From contig NC_065922.1 of the NCBI RefSeq assembly GCF_024586455.1, positions 16,860,089 to 16,924,088 on the forward strand: a stretch of 64,000 nucleotides of DNA. Direction: 5' to 3'. The notes below the pieces were generated by a model. It had not been told where the DNA came from, searched no databases, and worked only from the letters and a program-made list of their open reading frames with translations. The position numbers were made by a program, and so were the translations under genes. Shown here in pieces: positions 48,391 through 61,658 of this stretch (the stretch's first letter is position 1; each line of letters begins with the position of its first letter). This stretch comes from Bactrocera neohumeralis (taxonomy: Eukaryota > Arthropoda > Insecta > Diptera > Tephritidae).

Positions 48391-50240
48391 AACGTTGTTT
48401 TTTCTGGATGAAATGGAAGCTCTTTAATCTTTTCAGATTAATCTTCGCCCGAAGCCTCATTTATAACCACACGTCTACAACAAACACTCGTCATTACATA
48501 TTGTCTTCAAACATAATTTAAGATACACTAAAACGATTCCTTTTTAGGCTGATTACCTGGCAAGGAAACTGTTTTACATAGTTGTATTTTGGTTTAACTT
48601 TTGCTTTCCTGGGAGTATTTACAATTTATATCTATTTAGTCTTTGATTTTTTTTTTACGATACTTCAGCATAAATGACAATTAGCAATTAGGTTGCTGTG
48701 CTGCTATTTTTAACTTTCTACACTTCCACCTCTATCATGCTCTCCTTTTTAATCACTAGAGATGAGCATTTTCTCTGTCGCTTTTGCACCGTAATTGAGC
48801 CTTATTGCCTTTTCTTACGGCTCATTCGAGCTAATTCAATTACGGTGCCGCAACAACCGATAATTGATGAGGTTTGGAAAATTACTTGGCAAATTTATGC
48901 CGCCAGCCACACAAATCTCGAGTTATCTCTAGTCGCTGCAGTTGAATGGGAGAATAAATTTGTATGCATTCAACGAGCTGTAAGATATGCCGTTACTGTG
49001 AGCACACCCACACACATAGAAAGAAATTCGAAACTGCTATTAAAATGAAAATCAACACAAGTACCGCCAGAGCTGAGGGAATGCAGCCGCAAACGAAAAG
49101 CGTTACAAATAACTGTAATAACCACAAAACAGGTATTTGCGCTATAAAACAGAGCACGCCGAAAAGAGAATATAAATAAAAGGCAACAACTACAAATTTC
49201 TAGTTCAGAGGCTATATACTCAAGCAATCTGCCACGAAGAATCGCTATCGATAAAATTGGGGGTACACAAGCAAATGCATGTATAGTGGCACTGTGTGCG
49301 TGGGTGTGCGCTTAGTTTATTGTCATTGCTCGGAGAAAATTACTGCAACGTGGGTAGCGAAAAGCAGCGAGAAGGACGAAGTAGGCGGTGTGTGAGACAA
49401 GAAATTCTGTGGCAAACTTCATGCATTCCCCAGAAATGTGAGAACGAAAACTCACTGCAGCGGAAGTGGTGTGGAAAACTTGCGCTAGAAAATTCATTAG
49501 AGAATTTCAAATGTAGTGGTGGCACACACACAAATACACACACATTTATATTAGTTCATATTGGTTCATATTGGTATATGTTGCAAATGCACATTGCACA
49601 TTGAACGTTGAATGTTGGAAATGGCAGGTTGCAAGTTGCACGCTGTGCGAATGAATTCACAATTAGATGCGAGCAAACAACGTGTGCAGGTGGCAAGGCA
49701 AGTTGGCAGTAGCAGGCCAGCGATTGGGGCAAAGCAACGGTAACACCAGCACTCACAGCGGCTCATATGTATGTATTCAAAAGCGGTTTGTGTGTATGAA
49801 TGTATGAACATATGTGTGTGTGAGTATATGGCTCAGCGTAAGGTATATGAAATTGATTGCTAAAGTGCAGGGTGCGCTCTGAGGTTGATGTGTTGCAGGT
49901 TAATGGCTGAGCGGAACTTGTGGTAATCACATAAAATTCCAAGTATTTTAATTTGTTAAAAAGCTGATATATTTGACTGTTTTAGATTGTGGCAACACCA
50001 TGCAGCAACATTTGGAACCACTTTTTGAAATTGTGTGACTTTAAAAAATATAAGGATTGCATCGTTGCCATTTTTAAAAATTTAAGTAAAAACACTTGCA
50101 GTTTTGCTATATTAAAATATGAATATAAATTCTAAAAAAGAATATGAATTTAGGTAGTTTTAAAAATTTATCAGAATTCACTCTTTAACGCCATTTAGAT
50201 ATGTGGATCTATTCTTAGAAAAATAAATAAATTTTTGTAA
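48391..50240. other. unassigned sequence
   Basis: No gene supported. A 116-codon frame at 48698 begins with GTG, not ATG, and overlaps nothing recognisable. CA/GT repeats lie at 49527-49540 and 49815-49825. Confidence 0.4.
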
Positions 50241-50600
50241 TATGGCAACCCAATTCGAAGATGTTTTCTTGAAAATGTATGACAATTCACTCGATAACAT
50301 TAGATATGCAAATCTTTTTGCTTAGACGAACAAATAATTTTATCTAATATGGCAACCCTGTTCGAAGACATGTTCCTAAAAATGTATCACAATTCACTGT
50401 ATAACACCATACATATGTATATGCAAATTCTTCTTTCGACAAAAAAAATTTAATATGGCAACCCTATTCGAAAATATTTTCTTAAACGCCCAGTCGTCAC
50501 ACTTTTTACATAATTTTGCATATTTTAGCGACTTCAAAGTTTAAAAAAAAAAATTAAAATTTTAAAATTTAAAAAAATTACAAGGTGGCAACCCTGTTAA
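50241..50600. repeat. 107-bp tandem repeat, three to four units
   Basis: TATGGCAACCC followed by 'TTCGAAGA' or a variant occurs at 50241, 50348 and 50454. A fourth GGCAACCCTGTT lies at about 50586. Units share TGTATGACAATTCACT-like and ATATGCAAAT segments. Confidence 0.75.
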
Positions 50601-50995
50601 AGCGAGTAGGGTACAAATTTTCCATGTGACCGCAGAATATTTATATGATGCCAAAATTTTTAACTAAATTGTAATAAACCGCATAATTTTTATTTAAGGT
50701 AAAACAGCTGTTAGCTAACACCTCAGGTTTGCAACGAAAAAAGCAAACACCATGAGAAGTTTTAGCAGATTTAATATTCACTGAATTAACATCGATTTAA
50801 CCTATATTAAATACGATTGAAATCAATTAATGAATTTTCTTTGCTTCTGTTTCCAGTCTATAGTCCACAAAAGCTTGACTGCAAACATTTATTCTGAGAA
50901 TGAACTAAAAGAAATCGATTTTTTTCCTTCAGGTTTGGTTTAACATTTATTTAATTTTATAAAAAAAAAATATGCATTGTTATTTTCGACAATAA

Positions 50996-51234
50996 TATCG
51001 ATAATTTTTGATAATAATATCAATATTTTTTTCTAATAATATCGATAATTTTTGATTTCAATGCCGTTAATTTTCGATAATAATATCGATAATTTTTGAT
51101 AATAATATCGATAAATTTCGATAATAATATCGATAATTTTTGATAATAATATCGATCATAATATCGCTAATTTCGATAATAATATCGATAATTTTTTATA
51201 ACAATATCGATAATTTTTTATAACAATATCGATA
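50996..51234. repeat. TATCGATA array
   Basis: Eight exact TATCGATA octamers begin at 50996, 51040, 51084, 51106, 51128, 51183, 51205 and 51227, with TATCGATC at about 51150. Spacings are multiples of 22 (44, 44, 22, 22, 55, 22, 22). The basic unit is AATAATATCGATAATTTTTG, about 22 bp. Confidence 0.9.
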
Positions 51235-53555
51235 ATTCTTTAATTTTTTTTCATACCATATTTTTTAAAAGTTGCTCCCCGGACAACGGTTAAGAAATAC
51301 TCCCCAGATCTAAATCTACATCAGATAAAGTAGTAAAGTACGTGCGCTTTATATAACTTTTTCGAAAAGTTGCGGCTTAGTAAAAATAAGTTCAAACTCT
51401 ACCGAAAAATTAACAGTAAGTGCTTTTCCACAAATGTTGAAACAACAAACCAAAGACTTACTGAATTTACTTTCATTTTGGGACACTATAGTGTATTTAA
51501 GCAAAAAAAATATCGCTTTTTTTAAATTCTAGACTATACTTACACCATAAACCAAAAAAAAAATGTGAAAAAAATACTTAAAATTTAAAAATTAAAAAAA
51601 AGAATTATTGATTTTATTTAATTTTAATTATTCGTCATCAAAATAATTTATCACCTTGCACTGACTTGCAACCTACAATTATTGAACGACGAAAACATTA
51701 AGTTGCGCTTTTGTGGACTTTAAAAAGAAAATTATTCTAAGAAAAGTACTGCCGTCATACGAACACAGCAGCACGCTAGTAAGGCCTCACAACTGCATGC
51801 TGATAACAGCAATCAGAACACAGTAGAAGCATGCACGCCACAGGGCGTATGAGTAACTTCTGAGAAAGTTTCACGTGTTCAGCGCCAGCAGGCAATACCT
51901 TTTACAGTTTAATACATATATTTTACTGAATACATACATATGTACATATTTTACTTCACACATACATACTTGCAGATTGCATGCATAAATACTTGTTAGC
52001 GGTTTGCGCGTGTGAACATTCATGTGTAAGAGAAAACAAGTAGAAAAAGCGGCTGAGCAAAAGTTGGTATTAAAAATTATAACAACAAAAAGCAATGAAA
52101 AGGTAAGGAAAAAAGCATAAAGTTCGCTGTTATGCAACTGTTTAGGATACTCATGAAGCCTGCTGATGCTGCTGGCAGCAAAGTGGCAAACTTACATAAC
52201 AACAACTACAATAACAACGCAGCGCAGCAGGATAGGTAGGAAGCAAAGCCCAGAGCAAGTGTAGCAGTAAAAGTTTTCACCAAAGTCACCGCCACCAACA
52301 ACCAACTAAGAGTCATCAGCAAATATTTAATGGAGAACAAGGTGAAGGGATTGAAGAATAAGGCAAAGGGAGTGGATAACAACAGGGTGAGCGAGTGAGC
52401 GTGGCAGACTGAGTGTTTGGCAGTAGACAGCCTCGGTAGGCTTACCGCACAGCAGGCCAACGTTTGAGGCCGGATGTGAGTCAAAGCATAAATTTGGTCA
52501 AAGTATTAAATTCTACACTAGAAATTTTCTACTACAAACACGCGCGAGGGGCAACCGTATATACATATATATGTACATACAACAGCAGTTATGTAGCAGC
52601 ATTTAGTGGCAAGTATGCTGCATTTTATTGGGCAACTGAAGGTCCTCAAGTAATGTAAGTAATGGCAAAATGGCTAGCAAAAATATGCCTCTGTGTGTGT
52701 GTGTGGCAATACCAACACAATGACAATGCCTTTTCCAGCCGACCAACAGTTGAGATGATTGCTGTGGCTGCTCTTGATTTTAATGTTGATGTGGATGCTG
52801 CTGCTGCTTGCCTGCGTTTTTGTAACTAATGACGAGCATGATGATGATGGCGCTTGTTGATTAGGCGGTTGTCGGCAACTACTGCCACATACGTCATCGC
52901 TTAGCAACAATAACAAAAAAGCAAAGAAATCAGCAAATGCTTGTGCACTTGAAGGACGTGCCTCGTAATGCCCGTTTGTTTGACGTATGCGAGGATGAAT
53001 GAAAATACAGTCAGCTTGTTGAAGAATTTCAAAGTCACCGCTAGATGGCGGATGATGTAACACGTGATTTGGAATGTTTATTTGTGCAGGTTTGATTGCA
53101 AATGATTTCAACTGATTGATAACTTTTTGACGTAAGTAGCGCTTTTGAAGTGAAAATTCTCGCTCTTTCGATTGAATCCTGTTCTTTGCTTCAATGTCGC
53201 CCTTTTTGAGAAAGATGACTGCGAAGAAGAACCCGGCAGCCACGATTTTGCAGCCACATGCCAATATGCAAAAATTTTTTTGCACTAAAAACTTACTTAA
53301 CAAAGTCTAAAAGAGTGGGCTACGATCATTTTTCCTTACTCTCAGAATAAGTTGTGAAATTTAGTTTTTCTGCAAGGGCTCCAGACAGGCCTAATACTTT
53401 CTATAGGTTACCTTTAGGGTTACCACTTAGTGGGTGAAGGTATAAATATAGGTTAACATCCAAGCAATCGGCCTACCGGTCTTTAACAACACCGCACCAA
53501 TATGATCGCCTGGATACAGTGAAACACATATGTACGAGGAAGCTACAGAGATGTT
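51235..53555. other. noncoding DNA
   Basis: No gene called. The 209-codon minus-strand open frame at 52674-53303 contains no ATG codon; it opens with TTG right after a stop and is Ser/Gln-rich from CAG-type repeats at 52790-52860. It could at most be an internal exon. Confidence 0.45.
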
Positions 53556-54212
53556 AGAACACTGCACTCCGGACTATTACGGGATGCCTCTTTATGTCTC
53601 CCATAGAACATCTGCACAGTGAGGTCCGCATGCTCCCAGTTAAGTAGCATAATGAATGCCTTTCCAAGCAGCTTCTGCTATGGGGTTTTCGTAGAAATCA
53701 TCCCTGCAGTCATCTGCTTGAAGCGGAACTCCCTTTTAGTGAATAGCGTACTTGGAATCAAACCACCACCTTTTGTAGACGAAGACAGTTGCCAATCAGA
53801 CTTGTACAGGACGCAAGTAACTTCAACATGCACTGACTTCATCCAGTGGCGCCATAAACACTTTGTCGACCATATTTAGTGAATAGCAACTTGGAATCAA
53901 ACCACCATCAACTTGGAGTCAACCACCACCTTTTGTAGACGAAGACCTCGAGTTGCAGCGAGAATCGAGAGTGGCCCTTGTACAGGTTCGTCCGGATGGT
54001 ATAGTAAGTTAAATTCCTACTTATCCAGAATCCACCCCGACATATCAACCATATGTCTAGCATGCAACGAGTCCCGGCATCACCACCTCTTTTCATTCCG
54101 AGCTAACCCTGCACATCTGGCATTACCCTCCCTATGGTGCGATCCCGTCGAAACAGCGTTTCTTGGGCCTACGGTTAGAAGATAACGATGACAACTTCTC
54201 TTGAATGAACAG
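53556..54212 (+). pseudogene. Jockey-like LINE polymerase C-terminal fragment
   Basis: The plus strand reads, in several frames, EHLHSEVRMLPV, LWGFRRNHPC, an NSVLGIKPPPFVDE segment, LELQRESRVALVQVR, then LNSYLSRIHPDISTICLACNE and a DPVETAFLG ending. This order matches the far C-terminus of Jockey-clade reverse transcriptases, including the Cys-rich knuckle, here damaged because the last Cys of HLFSC-type sequence is replaced. A local duplication (TTTTGTAGACGAAGAC at about 53770 and 53929) and frameshifts show decay. The 5' parts of the element are absent. Confidence 0.75.
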
Positions 54213-56156
54213 AAATCGAAATAATATACATACATATACTCTGCAATAAAGTAAACCTAAAAGCATGCTATGAAAGTCATGGAAATCAGGAATCTTTGAA
54301 AATGAGCACAAGTTTACTTTTTTCTAACAACTGAACAAAAACTAGTTCAAAATTAATTTCGACATTTTCTCGCCAACACAAAAGGGTTCAAGTCAGCTAA
54401 CTCCTGCTTCAAATAGACTGACCGCAGCTATTGGGGGCAACGAGCGAACGTCACACAGCAATCAACATAAAAATGGCTTCATAAATATGTAATGAGATTT
54501 CTTTTAGCCATTTCTAGTAGATTTCGCAGGCAAGCGGTGCACATACAAACAAACATATATATATACATACATACATACACATACATAAATGTTTACCAGA
54601 GCGTAGAATGAGTGAAGAGGGAAAAAGTGAAAATCAAAACATTTTGCGATTCAAGTGGACCACTATGAACTAATATTGTTATTTGTTGTAGTCAATGTTG
54701 TTGTTGCTGTTGTTGTTGACATTCAATTGCTTCTGCCCTCTTGATGACGGACAAATTTTTTGCTGGGGCATAGAGTGCTCTTATGTTATAAATGTTATGC
54801 GCCCGCATGTATGGACTGAGTGTATGTGTTTGTTAGTATATATACATATACATAAGTATGAGTGTGTGAGTATAAGTAGATAAGAGCCGATGGGGAGCAC
54901 AACACTAAGTGGTCGCTCGGTTAACTATAAAACACTTGAGGGTCAATTTTCAAAGCGCTCCCATGCGGCGACAACAGCAGCTATCTAGCCCCAGCACACA
55001 CTGCCGCCAGCTCTCTCACGTCACGTGGCACTTGTATCCTACAGCGGGATCCCAAAAAAATAAACTCACTTCGTAATCTTGGCAGAATTTGAGTTCGCCT
55101 TCGTATGAAATATGAATATTTGTGGCGTTGGCATGTCGTGATATTCCATTTCGTACACACTTGTGGTCTTCTCTTGCTTACAGACAAACATAACTGTGTG
55201 CGTCCAAAAATATTTGTACTTATCGTAAATTCCGTTATGTCCTAAAACCCTGAGTGCCTTTGCTATCACACACATCATCATTGCGCCATTTTGTTTATTA
55301 TTATTTTAGTTTTATTTTATTTTGGGTTTCTCATGTCCATTCAAGGGTCGAGCACTGAACTCGCCCCAACTTATCAATCCTCGTGTGTTTTAGAATGCTG
55401 CGTGTCCATTTATTTAACTCACACTCCTTTTTGCAGGGTATCTGTTTACCCGAGCACTCACTACTCGACTGTCCGGCCCGAAACATCACTCAAACCACTC
55501 AGCAAACATCTGGCAAATAAATTCATTTAGCTTCTGCCGCCAGCGCTATTCTACCCGTCTTAACCCCACATGGTAGATATAGTATGTATGTACATCCCTC
55601 GAGACTCAATATTTTGTGACTTTATGGCTACATAGTTGTAGCAAATATTTGCGTAAATCTTGACATTAAAATTTCCATAGATATTTCTCTACATGCATGT
55701 GTGCGTGAATAATGTATGTATGTATGTGTTGTCGGATGGAAAATTACTGCGTCGCAATTCTTTGACACGATATAACGGCGCATTTTCATGTATTGCTTAA
55801 TAAACATTAATGCTTATTTCGCCACGTTTATATATTATATTAAGTCATATCAGATTACTAAAGTCAAGCAAATTTGTTATGAAATATTGAAAGCAATATA
55901 TACATATAATATATGTACATATATGTAACTACGGACATGCATACATATGTATACATATGAATGTATATAGCATATTATTAATATGTAGTAAACTCATAGT
56001 TAGTATTAAACATAATTATATAAACATGTCAATATTATATTTCGACGTCCCTTGTGTTCATCTAACAGTACATAAACATTTCCAGAATTAATCAACTAGA
56101 TTTTAGTTGCTCTCTGCATTACATAAACACATTGCTCCAGAAATTATGAATATGTA
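54213..56156. other. noncoding DNA with microsatellites
   Basis: TACA/TATG repeats at 54555-54590, 54835-54860, 55715-55735 and 55895-55970, and (GTT)n at 54693-54720. No gene or RNA recognised. Confidence 0.4.
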
Positions 56157-56450
56157 TGTCGAGCGTGAAACGCAATTTATTAAGAAAAATAATTAAAAAT
56201 TAATTTATTGTGCAATAATATTGATATTAATTTATTGAGCAATAGTGTTGTAAATATTCCGAGGGCAAAACGCCACGCAATTTATTAAGGAAAATACTTA
56301 AAAATTAATTTATTGTGCAATAATATTGATATTAATTTATTGAAAAATAGTATTATAAATATGCCGAGCGTAAAACGCAATTTATTAAGGGAAATAATTA
56401 AAAATGTATTTATTGTGCAATAATATTGATACTCATTTTTTGTATTTATT
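56157..56450. repeat. about 100-bp AT-rich tandem repeat, three units
   Basis: Units begin with a GAGCGTGAAACGC-like segment at 56160, 56268 and 56364, then CAATTTATTAAG and TTATTGTGCAATAATATTG. The TTATTGTGCAATA element continues irregularly to about 56850. Confidence 0.75.
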
Positions 56451-56534
56451 TTAAATTATTGTGCAATTATATTGATATTAATTTATTGTGCAGTAGAATT
56501 GGTATATGTACATACATACATATGTATGTTTTCC

Positions 56535-57010
56535 TTTTAATGAGTATACATAAATAAATTCATGCTTGGATTTAAAGGTTCAATAAAGACATTGATTAAA
56601 CATGACATTAGTAGTCAGTGTTGCCACTTTTAATGCTTTTTATGATTATGATGCACACCGTTTTGCTCAAAAATCAGGAAAATAGTTAAAAATTAATTGA
56701 TTTTGCAATTATATTGATATTAATGTATTGATATTTATAATATTGATATCATTATATTGTGCAATAATATTGATACTAATTTTTTGTGCAATAGTTTTGA
56801 TATTATTTTATTGTGATATAATATTGATATTCAATTATTGTGCAATAATATTGATACATGTTTTTCTTTTAATGAGTTTAAATTTTTGTTTAGTTTTAAA
56901 GGTTCAATTAAGACATTGATTAAACATAAAATTTGTAATCAGTGTTGCCACTTTTAATGATTTTTATGATTATGATGGCACACAAATTTTCTCAAAAATC
57001 AGTAATGAAA
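56535..57010. repeat. about 150-bp direct repeat around AT-rich array
   Basis: Two copies (about 56535-56690 and 56868-57012) share TTTTAATGAGT, TTTAAAGGTTCAAT-AAGACATTGATTAAACAT (read in two parts), CAGTGTTGCCACTTTTAATG and TTTTATGATTATGATG. The offset is about 330 bp, and each is followed or preceded by the TTGTGCAATA array. Confidence 0.8.
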
Positions 57011-57012
57011 AT

Positions 57013-60000
57013 ATTTTTGCAAAATAATTTGTTAAAAAGTATCGATACTTTCGTATTTTAACTCAATTCCCAACTCTACATATATTCAAATATTTTTATC
57101 AAAGTAGTATTACACATTGGATATAACAAAGCACCAGCGTCAAGTCATAGCTGTCCAAGTGAAATACTGGGTTAATATTTCAGTGCGAGAAAACGCCCAA
57201 ACGACCTAACCTACCTATCATTGTATTACATTACATTAAGATTTGAACCCAAGCCTTACGAGATTCGACATAGTCATAGACAAATCACATTTTCTAACAG
57301 AATTCTTTATGAAAAGTATCAAATATTTAATAAATTATTATAAGTCGTGTCAATCTATCTCTGCTCAATATTTCGTACCCCATGTCACATATGGCTTTGT
57401 CTAGTTTCAGTTCCAAAAGGTCCCGAAAACTTAATGGGTGCTCCAGTGGAAGCTGTCAATCGATATTAGCGAGTCATCTAAGTTAGGTTGTGGCATTAGA
57501 TTGAAGGTTCAGAACCTGAAAACCCATTTTTTTTAATCAAAGTTTATAAACCCAGTTATGTCTAGATCCAAGCTTTTTGATTTTTTGACCAGGTTTAGAG
57601 AAAATAGCACAAGGAGCTGCCTTTCACAAAAGCTTTCGTTTGAACAACTTATACTCATTTTCAGTTTGTTACCTATGAGCCACATAGGTATAAATGATAA
57701 TCTGTGTTCATATCACGTTCTTAGTAAGTAGAGCGAAGATCGAGGCTAGCTAGGCTAAGTGCGCCGCCTTTAAACGCCTATTTCTCGAAACTGTGTTTTT
57801 GAAGGCGGTTGGCAAGATTTCTCGCGAACTACTTAACTGATCTTCATGAAATTTTACACAAGTCTTTGAGATACAATTCTTAAAGACTTGGTCAAAGGAT
57901 TTTTTGTCGATTACAATTATTTGAAAAAAAATTGTAAAAATGTCTGCCAAAAATCCAAATTTCAGTTTTTTCCTTCGTCCATGTTCTAAGTTAGGGTTTT
58001 AACTAAAACACATTTTTTTCAGTTCAGATGATCCTCGTTTGATTAAGGAGATAACCTGACAACGCGGGCTCATTTTTTTTAAGGTTTACCGGAAATAGCG
58101 TCGCAATGGCCAAGCTTAAAATATTTTTTTTCAAAAATTTCAGAATTTCTTTGTTAACAATATATCTTTGCAACAATAAAAAATCTAATAAAATATTTCA
58201 TTTTTTATGTGAGAAAAAAATTATTGAAAAAAGGCTGTTTTTAACCCGAGGAAATCCATGTAACCCCTTAATATGGATCAAGTTACAGCCACCGCTTTTA
58301 TATAGCTTATGAGTCGACCTGAAAGAAATACGATTTCTACACGGCATTGGCATCAGCGCCATCTTTCGGATAAGGAAAAATTATCTTGCTTGTCAACCAA
58401 AAGTTATACTATAGTGTGAAATCGGTTTCCGTGTCTGTTGAAATTCAGAGCAGAAATTTTCTAAATTCTATCCGCACCACCCTAAAGGAGCTGAAAAATA
58501 TTTCAAAAATTTCAGGAGCAAAAATTATAAATCTTTAAACAGCTACGGCTTCAAGGCGATCTAGTTTCAATTTGCAAGCAGTTTCCACGCTCAACTTGCA
58601 AAGCAAAAAATAAATATTTCTTACAAGAGCACTTAATTTAGAAATAATATTTAAAATACTTTTTACAACCGCAAAAGCACTTTAAAGTTCGCAGCACTAC
58701 AACCCACACGAAATCGGCGAAAAAACAACAAGAGTAAAATCGTGTACAAGAAATAAAGAAATTTTTTATTGCTGCTTTTCAATGCTCTAACACCCGGCTA
58801 TTAAATAAAAAACAACACGAATGCAAGCTGTTTTTATTTTGTAGCACCAAAGAGGAGCTGGAGCTGTGCAATGAAGGCACGAAAGGACGCGAGTTGAACT
58901 GAACTCGCCAAAAGTGCAGATTCATTCACACACGCGGACAAACTTTGATGCATTTATTGAAACAATTGAAGAAACTAAAAATTCGAGCCAACACTACATA
59001 CATACATACATATAACGGTATATACTATACTCGTACATACTTAGGTCGATTTGGGGGCGGAGAGAAATGAAAACTTTGAAGAGATTTTTTGACAACGGTC
59101 GAACAACTTTTTAAGGATCTTGTATACTTATTCAATTTATCAGCAAAACACACAAATGATTGATGGCCGCAGGCAGAAATGAACGTAATGAGACGGTTAG
59201 AACGGCAAGAAAGTGAGGCAGAGAGAGGAAGGTAAGGAAAGAGATGAAGACTGCAGAGCTGAGGAAAACCATGAATAAGCAAGCATTGCAATCAGCAATT
59301 CGTCAAATTGAAGGGAGTCTAGAGGCAAGTGGTGGAGCGCTAAATAAATAAAGCGCAAAAGCAAAACTAAAAACACTGAACTGATATATATAGTATATAA
59401 GGAAACATAGACAAGATTGTCCGTTGAATTGATGATGTATAGGAATTAGGTTAAGAGTGAGCCGACAACAAGGCGAAGTAATGAAATTTTTTGGAGTGGA
59501 AGGCAGGGTGACTAAGGAGGGTAAATGCAGGAAAGCGCAAGGTCAAGAAATCCCAACTAGCGCCGAAACACACACACATAAATATTGAAAAAATATGTAA
59601 GCAATTGAGAAACATAATGAAGAAATTCAAAGGAGACAGAAGCGGAGAGCAGAAAATATATATGTATATACACCACAGTGACAAGGAAAATTGATAATTA
59701 AGTAGCGCTAAAAACCGTCAGTTGATGATCTCATTGACAACATTATAAATTTATAACGAAAAGTAAGTATTTGCGGTAGTTTTTCAAGGGTCACGGCACA
59801 GCTTAAGCTATAAGGATGCGAGGGATTAAAATATGAAAAGAAAATAAAATGAAGAACAGAGTGAGCTTTTCGGTGACTCAGCAAAGTACGATAAGTGGCG
59901 AAAGCATTAGCTGCAACCGGAAATGGCAGCAACTGAAATTGTCGCTAACGAGCCGAAGTGGTATGAGCTGTGGAGGATTTGTGCGGAAGTGCGCCAGATT

Positions 60001-60274
60001 ATTGTATAAATATTGAAGCTAAACCAGCATGTGGTTGCTGAAGTGCAAAATTCTGTATTTTCAAGTATAATAGCAACAACCGTAGAGAAATGTGCTGACT
60101 GTTGAATCAACTCAAATTGTTACAACTAACTGAATTGCACTCATCAGCAACCATAAAAGCAAGAAGAAGTTATATGGACTTCATTTGTTGACAACAAGGT
60201 ACATATCGTCGCCTAAAGCGCAAAACAGCGTATCATCAAAAAAAAAAAAAAACAATCGAAAATCTCTGTATAAC
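57013..60274. other. unassigned sequence
   Basis: No gene supported. A segment near 57765-57900 with CTATTTCTCGAAACTGTG and later 'CTTCATGAAATTTTAC' weakly resembles 60755-60800 (CATTTTTCTCGAAACTAC), perhaps an old dispersed repeat. The poly-A at 60240 and the TACA repeat at 58995-59012 are simple repeats. Confidence 0.4.
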
Positions 60275-60425
60275 CAGTAAGTAACCATTTTATAGTCAAA
60301 ACTTGAATTTTGTATCAATATGAGTGTATGGTAACCAATATATAACCGTTTTATAATTAATTTATGAGTGTATGATAACCAATATATAACCGTTTTATAA
60401 CCAAAACTCAAATTTTGTTTCAATA
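60275..60425. repeat. short tandem duplication
   Basis: GTAACCAATATATAACCG followed by TTTTATAA is present at about 60331 and, with one change, 60375. A partial third unit (GTAACCATTTTATAG) lies at 60281. Copies of TCAATATGA flank them. Confidence 0.7.
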
Positions 60426-61658
60426 TGAATGATTTCTATTAAAACGTATTTCCTTCGTCTCTAAGCTTATGAAAAGTGATGTTACGTTATATTGCATTTT
60501 AGGTGACGATATTCTATATATAAATACTTATGTCAATTGGCTTATGCTCCGTGAAGTCCAGAAGTTTAAATCGAAATCGAATCGGACGAATTTTCTCTTT
60601 TTCATAATTCGATAGTTTAGATATTCAAAAATATCTCCCTAAATGTATTTTTGAATATTCAAATTATTTACGAAGTTATAGGCGGTTTAAAGTCGTCGAA
60701 ACTGCTCCATTTAGCGGACGACTGCGGACGACTTAACGTAAATCTTCAAACGCATTTTTCTCGAAACTACTTTTTGATGCAGTTGCTATAATATCTCAAG
60801 TTCAAATCAGCTGGCAAAAATGAAAGTAATATTTTTAAAAAAATCGCCAAAGTAGTGAAAAACTCCTCTTTTGATTTTGAGTAGCGCCATTTAATGAAAA
60901 AAACTTCAGTTTTGCAGCTTCTTGAGGTAGCGACATTTGTAATCAAGAATCCAAGAAATCAAGAATCATTGTTTTATTTTCTATATGACCACAAGGTTAG
61001 CAATAATGACTTTCTTTCGTCTTTAGTTCAAGGAATTTTATTTCAAATAAATTATGTGTACTTTTGCGAAAAAACTCTCGAAGTTCGAGCCTCTGGACTC
61101 TGGGTATCCTTAAACGCCAAAAATTTGGAGCTCTAACGAGTAAAATCCCGATACTTTAGGGTTAGTAAGGTTTTTAGACTGCATTTTGGCAATCTCGAAT
61201 TCGTTTGAATGAAAGTTTAAAGCCCATTCAATATAGCAAAACGTTTGGGTGGCTGTAAAAAGCGGGCCTAAAAAACTTTGCGCTGAAAACTATGCAATGT
61301 TACAGTGTTTATGTTACTGATTTTTCCGCTCTTACAATGAGCTCATCATCATAAATTGTTGCCTACATTTCAGCGCGAAATCTAATTAAGCATATCTCAA
61401 GTAACAGGACCCAGAAAAAATATTACAGATCATTGAATTGAATATATATGTATATGTTCTTAAAAAAACAATAATTCCATTGAGATATAGTTATCTAGTA
61501 GTTATCAGCGCAGCTACTTTTACTTTTCATCAACGACACAGTCATTAATAAAAAAATAAAAGATCAACGTGACGAGCTGAATCGACCTACATACATATGT
61601 TAACTAAGTATGTCGGTCTGGGTGCCAATGTACATTGTGAGAAAAAAGCATATTTACA
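60426..61658. other. unassigned sequence
   Basis: An 80-codon frame at 60894-61136 is unrecognised and overlaps the suspected old repeat. No gene called. Confidence 0.4.

Noticed and set aside
52674..53303. 209-codon minus-strand open frame with a hydrophobic start
   Set aside because: It begins with TTG directly after a stop, contains no ATG, and its second half reads CAG/CA-type repeats. No domain is recognisable. At most an internal exon, which I cannot support.
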